Shown piece after piece: positions 15,744 to 24,398 of a DNA stretch of 64,000 nucleotides (positions are counted from its first letter, which is position 1; every line of letters starts with the position of its first letter). The DNA is from Bacillota bacterium. GTDB lineage: Bacteria; Bacillota; Clostridia; Christensenellales; Aristaeellaceae. The stretch spans positions 1 to 64,000 of the forward strand of contig JAEYOW010000052.1 of NCBI GenBank assembly GCA_023411375.1, written 5' to 3'. A program made the translations under genes and the position numbers. The notes beneath the pieces were generated by a model. The model worked only from the letters and a program-made list of their open reading frames with translations, searched no databases and was not told the origin of the DNA.

Positions 15744-16610
15744 ATGAAAAAGGTACTCGTTCTTATCGTTGCTCTTGCGTTGCTGCTGGGGTGCGCCGGC
15801 TTTGCCGGCGCGGAGGAAACCAAACCCGTCATCCTGATGGTCAGCTTCGGCACAAGCTACAACGACAGCCGTGAAATCACCATTGGCGCGATCGAGGAGG
15901 ACGTACAAGCGGCCTATCCCGATTGGGAGGTGCGGCGCGCGTTTACCGCACAGACGGTCATCGACATCCTGGATAAGCGCGACGGCCTCAAAATCGACAA
16001 TGTGGTGGAGGCCATGGAGCGCCTCGTGGCGGATGGCGTAAAAAAGGTCGTCATCCAGCCTACCCACATTATGAACGGCTATGAGTATGACGACGTCATG
16101 GCGGAAATTGCACCCTACGCCGACCGGTTCGAAGCCTTCGCCGTCGGCACGCCGCTTTTGACGCACGAGCAGGACTATGAGAAGGTGATCGCAGCGCTGC
16201 TGGCCAATCACGAGCACGCGGGCTCCACGGATGTGGCGTTGGTCTATATGGGCCATGGTACGGAGCATTTTGCCAACGCCGCCTACAGCCAGCTTGAAAA
16301 CATGATGCATGCGGATGGCTACGAGAACGCCTTTGTGGGTACAGTGGAAGGTTTTCCGGCGCTTGACAACGTTCTTGCAAAGATTGCCGCTTACGGCGCC
16401 CAAAAGGTTGTGCTCGCGCCGCTGATGGTTGTTGCGGGGGATCACGCCAACAACGATATGGCTGGCGACGAGGCCGATTCCTGGAAGACGGCCTTCACCG
16501 CGGCGGGCTATGAGGTGGAATGCGTCCTTGAGGGTCTTGGACAAAATTCCGCTGTTCGCGCGCTGTATGTGGAGCATGTACAGGACGCCATCGAGGCAAA
16601 CGGGCTGTAA
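15744..16610 (+). CDS. cbiK: Sirohydrochlorin cobaltochelatase, CbiK type, exported
   Basis: A 288-residue class II chelatase that inserts Co2+ into sirohydrochlorin, the entry step of anaerobic B12 synthesis. The chelatase fold follows the CbiK pattern V-S-F-G-T-S-Y-N-D-S-R, with metal-site histidines His171 in G-H-G-T-E-H and His234 in G-D-H-A-N-N-D-M. Unlike enteric CbiK it begins with a signal peptide (MKKVLVLIVALALLLGC, then G-A-E-E near residue 24). L-L-G-C may be a lipobox or the export may be by signal peptidase I. An exported chelatase next to a corrinoid importer raises the question of where the enzyme works: periplasmic CbiK forms are known in Desulfovibrio. First gene under the riboswitch. 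Confidence 0.92.
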   Translation: MKKVLVLIVALALLLGCAGFAGAEETKPVILMVSFGTSYNDSREITIGAIEEDVQAAYPDWEVRRAFTAQTVIDILDKRDGLKIDNVVEAMERLVADGVKKVVIQPTHIMNGYEYDDVMAEIAPYADRFEAFAVGTPLLTHEQDYEKVIAALLANHEHAGSTDVALVYMGHGTEHFANAAYSQLENMMHADGYENAFVGTVEGFPALDNVLAKIAAYGAQKVVLAPLMVVAGDHANNDMAGDEADSWKTAFTAAGYEVECVLEGLGQNSAVRALYVEHVQDAIEANGL

Positions 16611-16623
16611 ATCACGCGAAGTT

Positions 16624-16654
16624 GGGCCGTGCCCCGGGCGCGGCCCTCCTTTTT
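16624..16654 (+). terminator. Intercistronic terminator or attenuator after cbiK
   Basis: GGGCCG-T-GCCC/GGGC-G-CGGCCC forms a GC-rich hairpin (16624-16646), followed by TCCTTTTT. It sits inside the otherwise continuous B12 operon, so it probably lowers expression of downstream genes relative to cbiK. Confidence 0.75.
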
Positions 16655-16674
16655 GCATAATGGATGGAGTGATC

Positions 16675-17739
16675 ATGTTGAAAAAGGGAATCAGGCTGGC
16701 CGCGCTTGCTTTGACAATGGCGCTTTTCATTTGCTCGTGGAACGGAACGCTTGCGGCCGGCGAACCTGTGGACGGGCTGTATACGGTAGGCGTAACCTCT
16801 AACTCCAATATGTTTCGCGTTGTTAAATGCGTGCTTCGCGTGGAGGACGGCCGGCTTTCCGCCTCGCTGACGTTAAGCGGAAAGGGCTACGGATACTTGT
16901 TTGTCGGCAGCGCGGAGGAAGCCGCCGCCGCGCCTCGTGACACATGGGCGCCCTATACGCAGGATTCGGAGGGCAGGCATGCCTTTGTCATCGATATCCC
17001 CGCGCTGGATACCGATCTGGCGGTTGCCGCGTACTCCATCAAGTATTCCAAATGGTACGACCGTACGCTCCACTTCTCTTCCAAAACGGTGAGCGCATAC
17101 CGGGAAATCGCGCCGGACGGTTTGTATGATTGCGCTCTGTCGTCGGATACCGCGCTGGATGGCGCGCCGTGCCTGCTGAGCGCCGCGGCCGGCAGCATGA
17201 TGGTTGAAGCGCGGTTTGACGGGAACGTGCGGGCGCTGCGCGTAAATGGAGAAGATGTGGCGCTGGCGGACGGAGAGGGCCGCTTTGCGTTGGAATCTCT
17301 GGATGTGAAGGTTCCGTTCGCCGCGCAGCTTGGCGGCGAGTGGCGCGAAGGCTGGTTGCGGCTGGATTCCGCCGCGCTGACAGAGCGTGTCATTGCGGTT
17401 GAGGACGGTGTTTATACCGTAGATGCAAAAACGGATTCTGGCCTTTTACGCTTTTCGCGCTGCCTGCTGACGGTCCGGGATGGCAAAATGACCGCTTTGC
17501 TGACCGTGCAAAGCAATCAGTTTGATTATCTTTATCAGGGCATTTCGAAGGATGCCCCAGGCGACGAGGCAGGCTGGATTCCCGCCTCGCCCGGCGCGGC
17601 CGGCGCATATACGTATGTTCTGGAGATTCCATCGCTGGACGGCGGGTCTCCGCTCGCGACCTATTCCGCTAAAAAGAAGATGTGGTACGACCGCACGCTG
17701 AGCTTTGATTTTGAGACGCTGGCTCCCGTACTGCGATAA
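16675..17739 (+). CDS. Secreted tandem-repeat protein of the corrinoid uptake module (function unknown)
   Basis: A 354-residue exported protein with a signal peptide ending near A-A-G-E (residue 25). Two similar domains, about residues 26-140 and 240-354, flank a divergent middle part. Each runs D-G-x-Y-T-V, then a Cys about 15 residues on, then E/R-D-G-R/K-x-x-A-x-L-T-x, a Y-L-F/Y-x-G turn, I-P-x-L-D and finally W-Y-D-R-T-L-x-F. The binding protein encoded next carries a related N-terminal domain. No anchor motif is seen. Being between a chelatase and a BtuF-like protein under a B12 riboswitch, it may bind corrinoid or a tetrapyrrole at the surface; that is an inference. ATG 16675 is chosen over ATG 16660 because GGATGGAG lies just upstream. 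Confidence 0.6.
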   Translation: MLKKGIRLAALALTMALFICSWNGTLAAGEPVDGLYTVGVTSNSNMFRVVKCVLRVEDGRLSASLTLSGKGYGYLFVGSAEEAAAAPRDTWAPYTQDSEGRHAFVIDIPALDTDLAVAAYSIKYSKWYDRTLHFSSKTVSAYREIAPDGLYDCALSSDTALDGAPCLLSAAAGSMMVEARFDGNVRALRVNGEDVALADGEGRFALESLDVKVPFAAQLGGEWREGWLRLDSAALTERVIAVEDGVYTVDAKTDSGLLRFSRCLLTVRDGKMTALLTVQSNQFDYLYQGISKDAPGDEAGWIPASPGAAGAYTYVLEIPSLDGGSPLATYSAKKKMWYDRTLSFDFETLAPVLR

Positions 17740-17748
17740 GGAGATTTT

Positions 17749-19182
17749 ATGAAAAGAATGCTCTTCCTTTTGCTGACGCTTATGCTGTGCGTCGGCTTCG
17801 GATGCGCTTGCGCCCAAGCTGAAAAAGTCGGGGACGGCGTTTTTCAGCCGGATGGCTTTACCTGGTCCGGCGGCTCGGGCCGTATATCGCTTTCCTGCGA
17901 GAAAGTCGTGCTATCAGGCGAAAACGCGACGGCCACCATCGTGTTCAGCAGCCCAAACTACAGCCGCGTCAGGCTGGACGGCGGCGACTATGAGGCTGCT
18001 CACGATGGCGAAACGTCGGCGTTTGAGCTTCCGCTTCCGCTTAACCAAAATGTGCAGATCTTTGCCACAACCACTGCCATGAGCAAGGAACGGGAGATTC
18101 AGTACACGGTTTGCGTTGAGCTGGACGCCTCCGACGCTGCCCAGCCGGAGGGCTTAACGTATGAGTCAAGCATGGAAGTGTCCTATGCGGACGGTTTTGC
18201 GGTGGACTATTTTGAAGGCGGCTATGCGCTGATCAATGTTAAGGAAAGCGGGCGCTATCTGGTGGTGCCCGCAGACATGCCCGTGCCTGACGGGCTGGAC
18301 GCGTCCGTCACCGTGCTTAAGCAGCCTGTCGATACGGTCTATTTGGCGGCGGCTTCGGCAATGGCGCTGTTTGACGCGCTGGACGCGCTGGATGTAATCC
18401 GTCTGGTGGGCACGCAGCAGTCCGGCTGGTATATCGACGGGATTGCTCAACGGATGGAAAGCGGAGAGATGCTTTATGCCGGCAAATATAACGAACCTGA
18501 TTTTGAACTGCTGCTTACCGAGGGCTGCGATATGGCCATTGAATCCACAATGATTCTACATAGCCCCAAAACCAGGGAGATGATCGAGCTGCTTGGCGTG
18601 CCGGTGTTTATTGACCGCTCCAGCTACGAAACGCATCCGCTGGGGCGTACGGAGTGGATCAAGCTGTACAGTGTTTTGGTGGATAAGGAAGCGCAGGCGG
18701 CCGCGTTTTTTGATACGCAGACAAAGATCATAGAGGAGCTGAAGGATTTTGAGAATACCGAAAAAACCGTCGCCTTCTTCTATATGGGTTCAGACGGTAC
18801 CGTAACGGTGAGAAGCTCGACGGATTATGTGCCAAGTATGATTGAAATTGCGGGCGGGCGCTACGTTCCCGGCGGCATTGCGGATCCGGAGGGCAAGCGC
18901 TCATCCATATCGCTGACCATGGAGGAATTTTACGCCGCTGCCGTTGGGGCGGATTACCTTATTTACAACGCGACCATTGATAATCCGCTTTCAGACATCG
19001 GCGGTCTGCTGGCGAAAAGCGGACTTTTCGCCGATTTCAAGGCCGTCAAGGAAGGCAATGTCTGGTGTACGGGAAAGTACCTGTACCAGGCCACGGATAT
19101 TGTCGGCAGCCTGATTACCGATATCCACCGAATGCTAACCGGATATGAGGACGGCATGACCTTTATGAACAAGCTCAAGTGA
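17749..19182 (+). CDS. Corrinoid ABC importer substrate-binding protein, BtuF-like, with extra N-terminal domain
   Basis: A 477-residue exported protein. After the signal peptide (about 1-24) comes an extra domain (about 30-130) with S-C-E-K-V-V-L-S-G-E-N-A-T-A, S-S-P-N-Y-S, F-E-L-P-L-P-L-N and A-T-T-x-A-M-S. This domain resembles the repeats of the preceding secreted protein. Residues about 170-470 are a class III periplasmic-binding fold of the FepB/BtuF type, with the helical backbone and C-terminal V-W-C-T-G-K-Y-L-Y-Q-A-T-D-I-V-G. Riboswitch control and the permease and ATPase that follow make corrinoid the probable cargo rather than siderophore. Start 10 bp after the upstream stop. Confidence 0.85.
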   Translation: MKRMLFLLLTLMLCVGFGCACAQAEKVGDGVFQPDGFTWSGGSGRISLSCEKVVLSGENATATIVFSSPNYSRVRLDGGDYEAAHDGETSAFELPLPLNQNVQIFATTTAMSKEREIQYTVCVELDASDAAQPEGLTYESSMEVSYADGFAVDYFEGGYALINVKESGRYLVVPADMPVPDGLDASVTVLKQPVDTVYLAAASAMALFDALDALDVIRLVGTQQSGWYIDGIAQRMESGEMLYAGKYNEPDFELLLTEGCDMAIESTMILHSPKTREMIELLGVPVFIDRSSYETHPLGRTEWIKLYSVLVDKEAQAAAFFDTQTKIIEELKDFENTEKTVAFFYMGSDGTVTVRSSTDYVPSMIEIAGGRYVPGGIADPEGKRSSISLTMEEFYAAAVGADYLIYNATIDNPLSDIGGLLAKSGLFADFKAVKEGNVWCTGKYLYQATDIVGSLITDIHRMLTGYEDGMTFMNKLK

Positions 19183-19195
19183 TCGGAGAATCGTG

Positions 19196-20236
19196 ATGGA
19201 TTATCTGGACCACAGCGGCGACCGCTTCCGGCGGACCGCGAGATATCAGTGCGTGTTCCTCTTTTTACTTGCGGGGCTTTGCGTCATCACGGTGCTTAAT
19301 ATCAATATTGGCAGCGTGCCGATCTCGGTATCGGAAATTGTCAAAATCCTTTTAAGGCGTGAGGGCGATCCCACGCAGGTTAACATCATCTGGAAAATCC
19401 GCCTGCCGCGCATCCTGATGGCGGCGCTCCTTGGCGGCTCGTTGTCATTGTCCGGTTTTTTGCTCCAGACCTTTTTCGCCAATCCCATCGCGGGACCGTT
19501 TGTACTGGGGATTTCCTCCGGAGCGAAAATGGTGGTCGCGCTCACGATGATCTACTTTCTGGATCATTTCCGCGCGGTATCCTCCTGGACGCTGGTGATT
19601 GCCGCGTTTGCCGGCTCGTTGCTTTCCGTGGGGTTCATCCTGCTGCTTTCGCGAAAGCTCAGGCATATGGCGGTTTTGTTGGTGGCGGGCATCATGATCG
19701 GCTACATCTGTTCCGCCGTTACGGACTTCATTATCACCTTTGCGCAGGACGCGGATATCGTAAACCTTCATGGCTGGTCGCTGGGCAGCTTCTCCGGTAT
19801 GAGCTGGGACAACGTGCTGATTGCGGCGGTCACCGTAAGCAACGCTTCTGCGGCCGTGTTTCTGCTGAGCAAGCCCATCGGCGCTTACCAGCTTGGGGAG
19901 GCTTATGCACAAAGCATGGGTGTTAATATCCGGGTTTTTCGCGTGGCGTTGATTACGCTGTCCAGCGTGCTGTCCGCGTGCGTAACCGCCTTTGCGGGGC
20001 CGATTTCCTTCGTGGGCATCGCCGTGCCTCACTTGGTAAAGCGCGGGCTGAACACCTCAAAGCCGTTTGTGGTAATTCCCGCCACCTTCCTTGGCGGCGC
20101 GGTGTTTTGTATGCTGTGCGACCTGATTGCGCGCACGGCGTTCGCCCCGAACGAGCTCAGCATCAGCACGGTTACGTCCGTGCTTGGCGCGCCGGTGGTT
20201 ATCGCGATGATGCTCGGACGGCAAAAGGAGAAGTGA
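19196..20236 (+). CDS. Corrinoid ABC importer permease, BtuC/FecCD family
   Basis: A 346-residue membrane protein with about ten hydrophobic helices. It has family motifs R-L-P-R-I-L-M-A-A-L-L-G-G-S-L-S-L-S-G near residue 65 and G-P-I-S-F-V-G-I-A-V-P-H-L-V-K-R near residue 270, the ATPase coupling region. ATG 19196 follows CGGAGA; a GTG directly before it (19193) is the alternative. It works with the adjacent binding protein and ATPase. Confidence 0.93.
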   Translation: MDYLDHSGDRFRRTARYQCVFLFLLAGLCVITVLNINIGSVPISVSEIVKILLRREGDPTQVNIIWKIRLPRILMAALLGGSLSLSGFLLQTFFANPIAGPFVLGISSGAKMVVALTMIYFLDHFRAVSSWTLVIAAFAGSLLSVGFILLLSRKLRHMAVLLVAGIMIGYICSAVTDFIITFAQDADIVNLHGWSLGSFSGMSWDNVLIAAVTVSNASAAVFLLSKPIGAYQLGEAYAQSMGVNIRVFRVALITLSSVLSACVTAFAGPISFVGIAVPHLVKRGLNTSKPFVVIPATFLGGAVFCMLCDLIARTAFAPNELSISTVTSVLGAPVVIAMMLGRQKEK

Positions 20237-20240
20237 GGAC

Positions 20241-21347
20241 ATGCCGGATTTTTATTTCCAGACGAAGAGCATGGCCGTTGGCTATAATGGCCGGGCGCTG
20301 ATCCGAGACATCTCGTTAGGCATTCAAAAAGGCGAAATCGTCACGCTGATCGGCCCCAACGGAGCGGGAAAATCGACGATTCTCAAAAGCATTACGCGCC
20401 AGCTCAGCACCCTTGCCGGTACGGTAACGGTTGGCGAAAATGATTTGAACCGCCTGTCCCATCGCAGCCTCGCCACCCGCATGGCGGTCGTTCTCACCGA
20501 ACGCATGAAACCGGAGCTGTTGACCTGCCGGGATATCGTAGCCGCCGGGCGCTATCCCTACACCGGACGGCTGGGGATTCTTAACCGGGACGACGAAAAA
20601 AAGGTGACGGAGGCCATGGAAACCGTCCATGCGCTGGACCTTTCGGCCCGGGATTTCAACGCCGTTAGCGACGGGCAACGACAGCGCGTTTTGCTGGCGC
20701 GCGCCATCTGTCAGCAGCCGGAAATCATTGTTCTGGACGAGCCCACTTCATTTTTGGATATCCGCCACAAGCTGGAACTGTTGAGCATCCTTCGCAACAT
20801 GGCAAAAAAGAAGGGCATCACCGTGATCATGTCGCTGCATGAGATCGACCTGGCTCAGAAAATTTCCGACAAAATACTATGTGTGAAGGGCGAAACGATT
20901 TCACAGTACGGCACGCCGGAGGAGGTTTTCAGCGAAGAAGGCATTCGGAAGCTGTACGAAATCGAACAGGGATTTTTCGACCCCTGCTTTGGCAGCGTCG
21001 AGCTGCCGCGACCCGGCGGAGAGCCGCGGGTGATGGTGCTTTCCTCCGGCGGGAGTGGGATACCGGTCTATCGGGCCTTGCAAAAGGAGAACACGCCCTT
21101 CAGCGCGGGAATATTGTATACCAACGACGTGGATTACCGGCTTGCGAGGCTGCTGGCGGCGGAGGTTATCGAGGAAAGGCCCTTCCATGAGATCAGCGAC
21201 GCCGCTTTTGACCGCGCGCTGGACAGGCTGCATAACTGCCGCCGCGCGGTGAACGCCGGCATCGAAATCGGCCCGTGCAACCGCCGTATGCGGGACCTGA
21301 TCGACTCGGCAATAAAAATGGGAAAGCTGGAAAGAGGAATGCAATGA
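20241..21347 (+). CDS. Corrinoid ABC importer ATPase, BtuD-like, with C-terminal extension
   Basis: A 368-residue ATPase. Walker A is G-P-N-G-A-G-K-S-T (near residue 38). The signature is V-S-D-G-Q-R-Q-R, with Asp in place of the usual Gly. Walker B is I-I-V-L-D-E-P-T-S-F-L-D. The ATPase core ends near residue 250; another 115 residues follow, with G-S-G-I-P-V-Y-R-A-L, a D-V-D-Y-R-L-A-R-L-L-A helix and a final R-R-M-R-D-L-I. This tail is not in enteric BtuD. It could be a regulatory or corrinoid-sensing domain; that is unproven. The stop overlaps the cbiB start. Confidence 0.9.
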   Translation: MPDFYFQTKSMAVGYNGRALIRDISLGIQKGEIVTLIGPNGAGKSTILKSITRQLSTLAGTVTVGENDLNRLSHRSLATRMAVVLTERMKPELLTCRDIVAAGRYPYTGRLGILNRDDEKKVTEAMETVHALDLSARDFNAVSDGQRQRVLLARAICQQPEIIVLDEPTSFLDIRHKLELLSILRNMAKKKGITVIMSLHEIDLAQKISDKILCVKGETISQYGTPEEVFSEEGIRKLYEIEQGFFDPCFGSVELPRPGGEPRVMVLSSGGSGIPVYRALQKENTPFSAGILYTNDVDYRLARLLAAEVIEERPFHEISDAAFDRALDRLHNCRRAVNAGIEIGPCNRRMRDLIDSAIKMGKLERGMQ

Positions 21348-22297
21348 AGACTTTTTTTCTGTGGAATCTTTCGGCAATGCTTGTAGGCTTTTTGCTGGAT
21401 TTGCTTGCCGGCGACCCGGCGGGCTGGCCTCATCCCGTCGTATGGCTCGGCAAATACATCTCCTGGATGGAGAAAAAGCTGCGCGCGCGCGGCGGAAATC
21501 TGCGCCTGTCCGCAGTGCTTCTTACGGGCTCGACGGCGCTTCTGGCCATGTCGGTAACGGGCGTGGCGCTGCTACTGCTATCGCTGCTGGGTAAAATCCC
21601 GTTATTCATCGGTATGTGCCTGATCTCCTGGACGACGCTTTCGGCCAGGTGTCTTGCAAAGGAAAGCAAGGGTGTGGCGGATGCGCTGAAGGTATCCACG
21701 GGGCGTGGGCGAAAGCAGGTAGGCCGCATCGTCGGCCGGGATACCAACGGGCTTTCCGAACAGGAAATCATATGCGCGACGGTGGAAACGGTCGCTGAAA
21801 ACACGAACGACGGCGTGATCGCTCCGATCATGTACCTCCTCCTCGGCGGTCCGGTGCTTGCGATGGGGTTTAAGGCCGTCAGCACGCTGGATTCTATGGT
21901 GGGTTATCTGAATGAGAAATATCGCGACATCGGCTGGTCCAGCGCCAGGCTTGACGATGCGCTTAACTATATTCCCGCGCGGGTTTGCGCGGTTCTGATG
22001 TGCCTGTCCGCAGGGCTTTGCGGCCTGGATGCCAAAAACGCTCTGCGCATTATGCGGCGCGACCATGCCAACCATTTAAGTCCCAACTGCGCCTGGAGCG
22101 AAGCTGCGATGGCGGGCGCGCTACATATTCAGCTGGGGGGCACCCATCTTTATTTTGGCAAGCCGGTGGAAAAGCCGGTCATCGGCGACGCCGGGCGGCC
22201 TGTTGAGCGCGAGGATATCGTAAGGGCGAACCGATTGTTGTATGCCACTTCCTCTATGATGGCGGCGTTTGCCCTGCTGCTTGGAGTGATCCTGTGA
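21344..22297 (+). CDS. cbiB: Adenosylcobinamide-phosphate synthase CbiB
   Basis: A 317-residue membrane enzyme that attaches aminopropanol phosphate to adenosylcobyric acid. Family motifs are L-D-L-L-A-G-D-P near residue 20, W-P-H-P-V-V-W-L-G, E-N-T-N-D-G-V-I-A-P, the N-E-K-Y loop and a C-terminal E-A-A-M-A-G-A-L. Several hydrophobic segments are present. The start ATG overlaps the ATPase stop by 4 bp. Its amine substrate is made by CobD, two genes downstream. Confidence 0.96.
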   Translation: MKTFFLWNLSAMLVGFLLDLLAGDPAGWPHPVVWLGKYISWMEKKLRARGGNLRLSAVLLTGSTALLAMSVTGVALLLLSLLGKIPLFIGMCLISWTTLSARCLAKESKGVADALKVSTGRGRKQVGRIVGRDTNGLSEQEIICATVETVAENTNDGVIAPIMYLLLGGPVLAMGFKAVSTLDSMVGYLNEKYRDIGWSSARLDDALNYIPARVCAVLMCLSAGLCGLDAKNALRIMRRDHANHLSPNCAWSEAAMAGALHIQLGGTHLYFGKPVEKPVIGDAGRPVEREDIVRANRLLYATSSMMAAFALLLGVIL

Positions 22298-23346
22298 TGG
22301 GCCTGCGCGAGGGATTTACGACGGGCAGCTGCGCGGCCGCGGCCGCGTTGGCCTGTTGCCTGTGGCAGCGGGACGGCAGGTGCCCGGCACAGGTGAGCGT
22401 TGTCGTTCCGGAGGGCAGGACCTATACCACGGCGATCATAGCCCATCCGGACGGCGGCTGCGGCGTTATCAAGGATAGCGGAGACGACCCGGATATCACC
22501 GGAGGCATGGAGGTAATCGCGCATGTGGAACCGCTGCCGGATAATGGTGAAATCCGGTTCCGTGCTGGTGAAGGCGTAGGCGTTGTAACAGAGGCGGGAC
22601 TTAAGATTTCCAGGGGTGAGCCGGCGATTAACCCTGTGCCCAGGCAAATGATTTGCGACGCGGTGCGCGGCGTGCTTGGCGCTCGCGGCGCGGTGGTTAC
22701 GGTATCCATCCCCGGCGGACTGGAAGCGGCCCGGAAAACATTTAATCCACGTCTGGGTATTGTGGGCGGGCTCTCCATTCTTGGCACCAGCGGAGTCGTA
22801 AGGCCTATGAGCGACGAGGCGTTGAGGGAAGCGCTGCTTGTTGAGCTGAAAATGCGAGTTGCTCAAAAGGCCGGCAAGTTGATTTTTACCTTCGGCAACC
22901 AGGGGGAGGAGGTTATGCGAAAGCTGTTTCCCGGCCTGCCTGTTATCCAGGTCAGCAACGAGCTTGGCTTTATGCTGGATGCCGCCGCGGAGCTTGGGAC
23001 CGTCCATTTGCTGATCGGCGGGCATCCGGGCAAGCTGGCCAAGGTAGCCGCAGGCGTGATGCAGACGCACAGCCGCACCGCCGACGCACGTCGGGAAGCG
23101 GTCGTCACGCACCTCGCGCTGCTGGGAGCGCCGCACACGCTGATTGAAAACGTATATGCCTGCGTAACCACGGATGAGGCAATCCGGCTGATTGACGAGG
23201 CGGGTCTAAACGCGGTCTGGGACCGTTTGGCGCAGGCGGCGCGGCACTATTGCCTTCTGCGTGCGCGGGACGAAATCAGAATTGAAGTTGTGTTTACAGA
23301 CGCGCGGGGAGCAATATTGGGTCAGTGCTTGGAGGCGGTTGAATGA
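22297..23346 (+). CDS. cbiD: Cobalt-precorrin-5B C1-methyltransferase CbiD
   Basis: A 349-residue enzyme that methylates C1 of the corrin ring using SAM. The N-terminus reads L-R-E-G-F-T-T-G-S-C-A-A-A, diagnostic of CbiD, with D-P-D-I-T-G-G near residue 66 and G-N-Q-G-E-E in the C-terminal half. ATG 22297 overlaps the cbiB stop (TGATG); a GTG at 22294 is possible. Confidence 0.96.
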   Translation: MGLREGFTTGSCAAAAALACCLWQRDGRCPAQVSVVVPEGRTYTTAIIAHPDGGCGVIKDSGDDPDITGGMEVIAHVEPLPDNGEIRFRAGEGVGVVTEAGLKISRGEPAINPVPRQMICDAVRGVLGARGAVVTVSIPGGLEAARKTFNPRLGIVGGLSILGTSGVVRPMSDEALREALLVELKMRVAQKAGKLIFTFGNQGEEVMRKLFPGLPVIQVSNELGFMLDAAAELGTVHLLIGGHPGKLAKVAAGVMQTHSRTADARREAVVTHLALLGAPHTLIENVYACVTTDEAIRLIDEAGLNAVWDRLAQAARHYCLLRARDEIRIEVVFTDARGAILGQCLEAVE

Positions 23347-24398
23347 CGCATGGCGGCAATGTCTGGGAGGGGAACAGCCCATCGCAGTGGCTTGACTATT
23401 CGGCCAATATCAGGCCGGGCGGAGCGCCGGAATGGGTAATGGCAGCGCTTGGGGAAGGCATGAGGGATGTATCCTATTATCCGGACCCGCAGATGAAGCG
23501 GACGGGAGCCTCCATGGCGCGGTATCTGGAAACCGGGCCGGAATTTGTCCGACCTACCGCCGGCGGCATATCCGCCATAGACATGGCGGCCCATCTTGAT
23601 GCCGCGGGAATGGTGATCTTAACGCCATGCTTCGCGGAATACGCCTTTCAATGTGCCAATTGGGCAAAATCCACGCGGAAAGTTTCGTTGCTAAGGGCGC
23701 GCCATTGCCCCGGCGATCCGGCGGAGATGGTTGAAAGCGCATTGTTTGAGGGCTGCGCGGTTTGGCTTTGTAATCCGCTTAATCCGGTGGGCAACGCCTA
23801 TTCCCGCGTGCAAATCCAAGGGCTGCTTAAGCGTGTGGAGGAAGTGCATGGTTGGCTTATTATAGACGAGGCGTTTATCGAATATTGCCGGCAGCACTCG
23901 TCCGTGGACCTTGTCGGGATGTATGAGAGGCTGTTGATTACCGGGTCGCTGACCAAAATTCTGGGCATCCCCGGCGTGCGGCTTGGCTATCTCTGCGGCC
24001 AGCCGCAGGTGCTTGCCAGCCTGGACCGCTACCAGCTTAACTGGGAACTGAACTGCTTTGCCGGTGCGGTGGCCTGCGCGCTTCCGTGGCATAAGGGGGA
24101 AATCCAGGCGGAGGCCAGGGCCAACGCGCTCCGGCGCGAGCGGATGCGAGCGGATTTGGAAGCGATGGGGGTTTTCGTCTATCCCAGCGAGGCCTCCTTT
24201 TTACTCGCCGATTTTGGCCGTCCCGTCGGCTTCATTGCCCGGCGGCTAAAGGAGCGAAAAATTCTGGTTAGAACCTGTATGAATTTTGACGGAATCGACG
24301 ACGGCCGCCATCTGAGGCTGGCTGTGAAGGACGATGCGTCCAACAGGCGGCTTATGGATGCGCTAAGGGAGGAAATAACATGCGCGGAAAATCATTGA
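23343..24398 (+). CDS. cobD: L-threonine-O-3-phosphate decarboxylase CobD
   Basis: A 351-residue PLP enzyme that makes (R)-1-amino-2-propanol phosphate for the nucleotide-loop linker. It begins with T-H-G-G-N-V, has D-Y-S-A-N-I-R-P-G, the N-P-L-N-P-V-G-N motif, and the PLP lysine (about residue 205) in G-S-L-T-K-I-L-G-I-P-G-V-R-L-G-Y, typical of histidinol-phosphate aminotransferase relatives. The ATG overlaps cbiD by 4 bp. Overlap with the following gene is 19 bp. Confidence 0.93.
   Translation: MTHGGNVWEGNSPSQWLDYSANIRPGGAPEWVMAALGEGMRDVSYYPDPQMKRTGASMARYLETGPEFVRPTAGGISAIDMAAHLDAAGMVILTPCFAEYAFQCANWAKSTRKVSLLRARHCPGDPAEMVESALFEGCAVWLCNPLNPVGNAYSRVQIQGLLKRVEEVHGWLIIDEAFIEYCRQHSSVDLVGMYERLLITGSLTKILGIPGVRLGYLCGQPQVLASLDRYQLNWELNCFAGAVACALPWHKGEIQAEARANALRRERMRADLEAMGVFVYPSEASFLLADFGRPVGFIARRLKERKILVRTCMNFDGIDDGRHLRLAVKDDASNRRLMDALREEITCAENH

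Noticed and set aside
15499..15747. Small plus-strand open frame inside the cobalamin riboswitch and expression platform
   Set aside because: The sequence is explained by riboswitch and terminator structure, and no ribosome binding site precedes the first codon.
15468..16808. Minus-strand open frame of 446 codons across the riboswitch terminator and cbiK
   Set aside because: It crosses a riboswitch, a terminator and a conserved gene on the other strand; no protein would be expected.
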